Part shown: piece by piece, positions 6,164 through 11,101 of the stretch
How the letters are laid out: each line of letters starts with the position of its first letter
Position numbering within the stretch: the first letter of the stretch is position 1
Source: an uncultured Collinsella sp.
GTDB lineage: Bacteria > Actinomycetota > Coriobacteriia > Coriobacteriales > Coriobacteriaceae
NCBI GenBank assembly: GCA_902482615.1
Contig: CABTAA010000035.1
Coordinates: 1-11,101 of the forward strand
Direction: 5' to 3'
Length of the DNA stretch: 11,101 bases
Position numbers and translations under genes: made by a program
Notes under the pieces: model-generated
The model's database searches: none
What the model was told of the DNA's origin: nothing
The model's input: only the letters and a program-made list of their open reading frames with translations

Positions 6164-6175
6164 TCTTCCGTTCGC

Positions 6176-6236
6176 GCCTTAAAGGTAAGGCAATTCGTTA
6201 AACCGCCGGTGCCCGTACCCATGGAGCCCGGCAGTT
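6176..6236 (+). promoter_or_regulatory. Two hairpins in the atpB-atpE intergenic region
   Basis: GCCTTA-AAGG-TAAGGC (6176-6191) is a perfect 6-bp stem with a tetraloop, 12 nt after the atpB stop. AACCGCCGG (6201-6209) pairs with CCGGCAGTT (6228-6236) with one C/A mismatch and an 18-nt loop, followed by ATAAAAAGG. This is the longest gap within the operon. Such structures could stabilise or mark a processing site for an atpE-containing transcript, helping to supply the many c subunits needed per enzyme. Function is inferred. Confidence 0.4.
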
Positions 6237-6287
6237 ATAAAAAGGTTATCCTGCGTGAAATAAGACACGCACGACAAAGGAGGAATC

Positions 6288-6482
6288 GTGGGAGTTATCG
6301 GTTACGGTCTCGGTGTTATCGGCGCTGGTCTTGCTATCGGCCTGTCTGCTCTGGGTGCTACGGGTGCTATGGCCCGTCAGCCTGAGGTCCAGGGCCGCGT
6401 GTTCACCGTCTTCATCATGGGCTCCGCTTTCGGCGAGGCTCTGGCTCTGATCGGCTTCGTTGTCGCGCTGATCGTTAAATAG
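6288..6482 (+). CDS. atpE: F1Fo ATP synthase subunit c, proton type
   Basis: This 64-residue two-helix hairpin protein forms the rotor ring. Helix 1 is glycine-rich (G5, G7, G9, G12, G14, G18), the polar loop has R30-Q31-P32-E33, and the ion-carrying acid is E50 in AFGEALALIG, 20 residues after R30 as in other c subunits. The Na+-type ligands are missing: no glutamine 13 residues before the loop arginine (I17 instead), and E50 is followed by A rather than S, so proton coupling is expected. It is shorter than the usual 70-85 residues, lacking most of the N-terminal extension. The start is GTG 6288 behind AAAGGAGG, the strongest Shine-Dalgarno in the operon; an in-frame TAA at 6261-6263 with no other start codon in between rules out a longer form. 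Confidence 0.95.
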   Translation: MGVIGYGLGVIGAGLAIGLSALGATGAMARQPEVQGRVFTVFIMGSAFGEALALIGFVVALIVK

Positions 6483-6497
6483 CACGGAGCGTCAAGT

Positions 6498-7100
6498 ATG
6501 AATCTTTCATCCCAGAAGAGCGCGATCGCACTCTCCGCGTCCGCGGCCGCGCTGCTCATGCCGGTTTCCGCGTTCGCCGAGGACGGCGCCGCCGGTGCGG
6601 ACATCCTCATCCCTAAGATGGCGGAGTTCATCCCGGCGCTTATCGCCTTCCTGATTATCTGGATCGTGCTGGCCAAGGTCGCCCTGCCGGGCATCATGAA
6701 AACCATGGAGGAGCGCGGCAAGAAGATCGAGGAGAGCCTCGACGAGGCCGAGAAGACCAAGCAGGAGGCTATCGCCAAGCGCGCTGAGTCCGACTCGATC
6801 GTCACCGACGCCCGTCGTCAGGCTGCCGACATCGTTCTCGAGGCCCGTAAGGACGCCGAGTCCGAGCGTGCCCGTATCATCGAGGCTGCTCACAAGGAGG
6901 CCGAGGAGATCATCGCCAAGGCCCATACGACCGTCGAGGACGAGCGCAAGTCCATCTACGCCGGTGCCGCGAGCTCCATCGCCGACCTGTCCGTTGCCGT
7001 CGCCACCAAGATCGTGGGCGAGGCACTCGAGGACGATGCCGAGCAGAAGAAGCTCATCGAGCGCTACATCCAGGAAGCAGGTAGCCTGAATGCCGACTAG
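6498..7100 (+). CDS. atpF: F1Fo ATP synthase subunit b, with signal-peptide-like N-terminus
   Basis: Subunit b is the peripheral stalk, anchored in the membrane by one helix and reaching F1 as a coiled coil. The 200-residue product has a membrane segment at about 44-63 and a long charged helix (about 68-155) rich in E, K, R and A. The C-terminal part (IADLSVAVATKIVGEAL) contacts the delta subunit. An extra N-terminus, residues 1-27, has a short polar start with one lysine, an Ala-rich hydrophobic run and an SAFA|ED end, looking like a cleavable signal peptide; most bacterial b subunits begin directly with the membrane helix. ATG 6498 has CGGAG 8 nt upstream, 15 bp after the atpE stop. A shorter start at M41 would lack a comparable Shine-Dalgarno (none seen), so the long form is preferred. 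Confidence 0.93.
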   Translation: MNLSSQKSAIALSASAAALLMPVSAFAEDGAAGADILIPKMAEFIPALIAFLIIWIVLAKVALPGIMKTMEERGKKIEESLDEAEKTKQEAIAKRAESDSIVTDARRQAADIVLEARKDAESERARIIEAAHKEAEEIIAKAHTTVEDERKSIYAGAASSIADLSVAVATKIVGEALEDDAEQKKLIERYIQEAGSLNAD

Positions 7101-7566
7101 CCGCTATCAGGACAAGGTGCTCGAGACCTACGCGCGTTCCCTTTTGGAAGCCGCCAAGGCTGAGAACCATGTGTTCGAGGACCTCGAGATGATCGAGCGC
7201 TTGGCTTCTGCCAGCCCCGAGATCATCGCCGTGCTCGACACCATGTCCAAGCGCGACCAGCTCGACCTTCTTCCCAAGGTGGCAGCTGCCTTTAAGTATG
7301 TTGCCGAGGAAGACGAGGATGTAGTGGGCGTGACCGTCACCACGGCGATCCCGCTCGACGACGAGCTGCGTCAAACCATCACTAAGAAATGCGAGCAGGA
7401 CTTCGGCCGCAAGGTATTCCTTATCGAGCAGGTCGACCCGTCTATCGTGGGCGGCCTGGTGCTCGAGGCCCGCGGCGAGCGTCGTGACATTTCCGTCAAG
7501 ACGCAGCTGCGCATCGCGCAGGAGACCCTCGCAAACTCTGCTAATTCGTACGGAGGTGAAGCCTAA
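7090..7566 (+). CDS. atpH: F1Fo ATP synthase subunit delta, short form
   Basis: Delta (OSCP homologue) joins the b stalk to the top of F1. The 158-residue product has the YARSLLEAA start of the N-terminal helical domain, the VTVTTAIPLDDELRQ strand-helix (about 81-95), FGRKVFLIEQVDPSIVGGLVLE (only part quoted: VDPSIVGG, about 115-122) and the ISVKTQL end typical of the C-terminal domain. It is about 20 residues shorter than E. coli delta (177). By eye the missing part falls in the N-terminal domain, between SPEIIAVL and the LDLLPKVAAAF helix. ATG 7090 lies 11 nt inside the end of atpF with only a weak purine stretch ahead, so translation is probably coupled to atpF. Confidence 0.92.
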   Translation: MPTSRYQDKVLETYARSLLEAAKAENHVFEDLEMIERLASASPEIIAVLDTMSKRDQLDLLPKVAAAFKYVAEEDEDVVGVTVTTAIPLDDELRQTITKKCEQDFGRKVFLIEQVDPSIVGGLVLEARGERRDISVKTQLRIAQETLANSANSYGGEA

Positions 7567-9164
7567 TGTCCGAAACCCTCAATGCCCAGGATATCGCCAA
7601 GAAACTGCAGGAGCAGCTCACGAGCCTCTCCGCGACGGTCGATACGCATGAGGTTTCAACGGTCGACGAGGTAGGCGACGGCATCGCGCGCGTTTCCGGC
7701 CTCAAGAGCGCCATGGCAGGCGAGCTTCTGGAGTTCAAGAGCTCCGATACCGGTGAGACCGTCTTCGGCCTTGCCCAGAACCTTGACCGTGACGAGGTCG
7801 GCGCCGTTCTGTTCGGTGCCGTCGACTCCATCAAGGAAGGCGACGAGTGCCGCACCACTGGCCGCGTTATGGATATCCCCGTGAGCCGTGCCATGCTCGG
7901 CCGCGTCGTCAATCCGCTCGGCCAGCCCATCGACGGCCTGGGCGACATCGTCGCTACGCACCGTCGCCCCATCGAGTTCAAGGCTCCCGGCGTCATCGAT
8001 CGTACCCCGGTGTGCGAGCCGGTTCAGACCGGTCTGCTCGCTATCGACTCCATGGTGCCTATTGGCCGCGGTCAGCGTGAGCTCATCATCGGTGACCGTA
8101 AGACCGGTAAGACCGCCATCGCCATCGACGCTATCCTCAACCAGCGCGGCAAGGGCATGGTCTGCATCTATGTCGCCATCGGCCAGAAGGCCTCCACGGT
8201 TGCCAACATCCGCGAGACCCTCGCTCAGCACGGTGCGCTCGACTACACCATCATCGTTTCGGCCACCGCTGCCGATTCCGCCCCTATGCAGTACATCGCG
8301 CCTATGGCCGGTGCCGCTATTGGCGAGTTCTTTATGTACAACGGCGAGGACGGGAAGCCCGCCAGCGAGACCAACCCCGGCGGCCACGTGCTCGTCATCT
8401 ACGATGACCTGTCCAAGCAGGCTGTGGCCTACCGTCAGATGTCGCTGACGCTGCATCGTCCGCCCGGACGCGAGGCCTATCCTGGCGACATCTTCTACCT
8501 GCACTCTCGTCTGCTCGAGCGTGCCGTCAAGATGTCCAAGAAGAACGGTTACGGCTCCATGACGGCACTGCCGATCATCGAGACCCAGGACGGCGACGTC
8601 TCGGCCTACATTCCGACCAACGTCATTTCCATTACCGATGGTCAGATCTACCTGCAGTCCGAGCTCTTCTTCCAGGGTCAGCGCCCGGCAGTCGACGTGG
8701 GTATCTCCGTGTCCCGCGTCGGTGGCGATGCCCAGACCAAGGCCATGAAGCAGGTCGCCGGCAACCTCCGTCTGGACCTCGCTTCCTATCAGGAGCTCGC
8801 TGGCTTTACGCAGTTCGGCTCCGACCTCGACGAGGCTACTCAGAAGCAGCTGACCCACGGTGCTCGCATGACCGAGCTCCTGAAGCAGCCGCGTTACAAG
8901 CCGTTTGAGGTTGGCGAGCAGATCGTTACGCTGTTCGCTGGCAACGAGGGCTTCCTGGATGACCTGGAGATTGCCGACGTGCTGCCTTTCCGTGCCGAGC
9001 TCATCGAGTACATGGACAATGGCTTTGGTTCGCTGCTCGACAAGGTTCGCGCCAAGAAGATCGATGATGACACCAAGGCTGAGCTCTTGCGCGTCATCGG
9101 CGACTTCAAGCAGCAGTTCATGGCCAAGCACCATTCGGATGTTTCTGGATCAGAGGAGAACTAA
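7566..9164 (+). CDS. atpA: F1Fo ATP synthase subunit alpha
   Basis: This 532-residue non-catalytic nucleotide-binding F1 subunit has the N-terminal beta-barrel (about 28-97), Walker A GDRKTGKT (176-183), Walker B VLVIYDD (275-281), the ATP synthase signature region PAVDVGISVSRVGG (374-387) with the arginine finger R384, and the helical C-terminal domain. Compared with other alpha subunits, about a dozen extra residues (roughly 260-272, EDGKPASETNPGG) sit immediately before Walker B, where the usual form is a short YxDxGKH turn. The stop of atpH and the start overlap as TAATG, with GGAGG (7552-7556) 9 nt upstream. A long open frame on the opposite strand inside this gene is a codon-bias shadow. 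Confidence 0.98.
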   Translation: MSETLNAQDIAKKLQEQLTSLSATVDTHEVSTVDEVGDGIARVSGLKSAMAGELLEFKSSDTGETVFGLAQNLDRDEVGAVLFGAVDSIKEGDECRTTGRVMDIPVSRAMLGRVVNPLGQPIDGLGDIVATHRRPIEFKAPGVIDRTPVCEPVQTGLLAIDSMVPIGRGQRELIIGDRKTGKTAIAIDAILNQRGKGMVCIYVAIGQKASTVANIRETLAQHGALDYTIIVSATAADSAPMQYIAPMAGAAIGEFFMYNGEDGKPASETNPGGHVLVIYDDLSKQAVAYRQMSLTLHRPPGREAYPGDIFYLHSRLLERAVKMSKKNGYGSMTALPIIETQDGDVSAYIPTNVISITDGQIYLQSELFFQGQRPAVDVGISVSRVGGDAQTKAMKQVAGNLRLDLASYQELAGFTQFGSDLDEATQKQLTHGARMTELLKQPRYKPFEVGEQIVTLFAGNEGFLDDLEIADVLPFRAELIEYMDNGFGSLLDKVRAKKIDDDTKAELLRVIGDFKQQFMAKHHSDVSGSEEN

Positions 9165-9169
9165 GCCCC

Positions 9170-10077
9170 ATGGCCAACCTTCGCGACATTAAGAAGCGAA
9201 TCTCCTCGGTTACCACGACCAAGCAGATCACGCGCACGATGGAGATGGTCTCTACGGCCAAGATTCGTCGTGCCCTCGATCGCTCCAAGCAGGCCGAGCC
9301 CTATAAGGAGGCGCTGACCGACGTCATGTTGACGGTCGCCGGCGACGCCTCCTGTTCGGGCACCGATTCCATGCTGCAGAAGCATGAGAGCGTCAAGCAT
9401 GGCCTGATTGTCGTTATTGCCTCGGACCGCGGCCTTGCCGGCGGTTTCAATACGACGGTGGAGCGCACGGCCGAAAAGCTCGCCGCTTCTTGGGCGAACG
9501 ACGGCATCGAATGCGAGATCATCGCGTGCGGGCGTAAGCCGGCCACGTATTTCCGTGACCGCGCAAACGTTGTCATGCACTTTGAGGGCAACTCCTCTGA
9601 GCCCGATTTCAATCAGGCCCGCATGATCTCCTCTCATATCTGCGATGCGTATCGTGCCGGTGAGCTTGACCGTGTCGAGCTTGTCTACCACCACGCCAAG
9701 AACCGCGTGGATCAGGAGCTTCGCGTCGAGCATCTGTTGCCGCTCGACCCCGAGATGATCGCTATGGCCCACGGTCCGCGTAAGAACGAGACCGACGCCC
9801 CTAAGCGCATCTCGTCCACGTTCGAGTTCGTGCCCTCTCCCGAGCATGTTCTCGGCAAGCTTGTGCCGTCTTATATCCTGACGGTCATCTACCAGGCCCT
9901 GATCGATTCGGCGGCTGCCGAGCAGGGTGCACGCCGCAAGGCCATGCACTCCGCGACGGAAAACGCCACCGCGATCATCTCGACCCTTACCCGCACGTAT
10001 AGTCGCGTGCGCCAGGCTTCGATCACGACCGAGATTAACGAGATCGTCGGCGGAGCCTCAGCATTGGAGGAACAGTA

Positions 10078-10078
<1 letters not shown>
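9170..10078 (+). CDS. atpG: F1Fo ATP synthase subunit gamma
   Basis: Gamma is the rotating central shaft of F1. The 302-residue product has the N-terminal shaft helix (LRDIKKRISSV..TKQITRTMEMVSTAK, quoted only in part; about 4-31), the Rossmann-like middle with ASDRGLAGGFN (84-94), and the long C-terminal helix ending in ITTEINEIVGGASAL (about 284-298), the family signature. It is about 15 residues longer than E. coli gamma, mostly in the middle domain. ATG 9170 follows AGAGGAG (9152-9158) at 11 nt, 5 bp after the atpA stop; its own stop overlaps the atpD start (TAATG). Confidence 0.97.

Positions 10079-11101
<1,023 letters not shown>

Noticed and set aside
6288..6482. Sodium-coupled c-ring, as in some anaerobes
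   Set aside because: The glutamine and the serine after the ion-binding glutamate that form the Na+ site are absent (I17 and A51).
7656..9134. 492-codon open frame on the minus strand opposite atpA
   Set aside because: It lies wholly inside a strongly conserved gene, has no family motif, and is explained by the third-position GC bias of the + strand gene.

Overview
The window is about 11.1 kb of GC-rich bacterial DNA. Gene content, codon use and protein character fit an anaerobic, gut-type actinomycete of the Coriobacteriia (Collinsella-like). That placement is inferred from the look of the proteins and the gene order; no search was run. All recognised genes are on the + strand, and the large minus-strand frames are GC-driven shadows.

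Left part (2-4762): translation-factor and salvage genes. The window opens inside a reading frame whose C-terminal part is a PrmC-type release-factor glutamine methyltransferase. Upstream of the methyltransferase fold, the visible residues do not look like the PrmC N-terminal domain; they resemble the tail of a MocA-like nucleotidyltransferase. Next comes a compact, less GC-rich toxin-antitoxin pair (RelE/HigB-type toxin first, XRE-type antitoxin second) with its own promoter-like region and a palindrome. It sits between prmC and a TsaC/Sua5-family gene, a pair often found side by side. The TsaC gene is followed after 13 bp by glycerol kinase (glpK), then after a 123-bp leader with small inverted repeats by uracil phosphoribosyltransferase (upp).

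Middle (4763-5044): a gene-free stretch of about 280 bp. It holds a perfect 13-bp GC-rich hairpin (terminator of upp), several further inverted repeats and a good sigma-70-like promoter, TTGTAC-N16-TACAAT, for the downstream operon.

Right part (5045-11101): the F1Fo ATP synthase operon in canonical order atpI-B-E-F-H-A-G-D, running off the right edge inside atpD (atpC is expected next). Several junctions are overlapping (atpF/atpH by 11 nt; atpH/atpA and atpG/atpD as TAATG), while the atpB-atpE gap is 124 bp with two hairpins. Oddities are a signal-peptide-like N-terminus on subunit b, a short delta subunit, an insertion just before Walker B in subunit alpha, a 64-residue proton-type c subunit with distinctive codon use, and three successive GTG starts.

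I see no wholly new multi-gene system. The points most worth a second look are the chimeric prmC reading frame, the small TA island with its palindrome, and the lineage-type indels in the ATP synthase and TsaC proteins.
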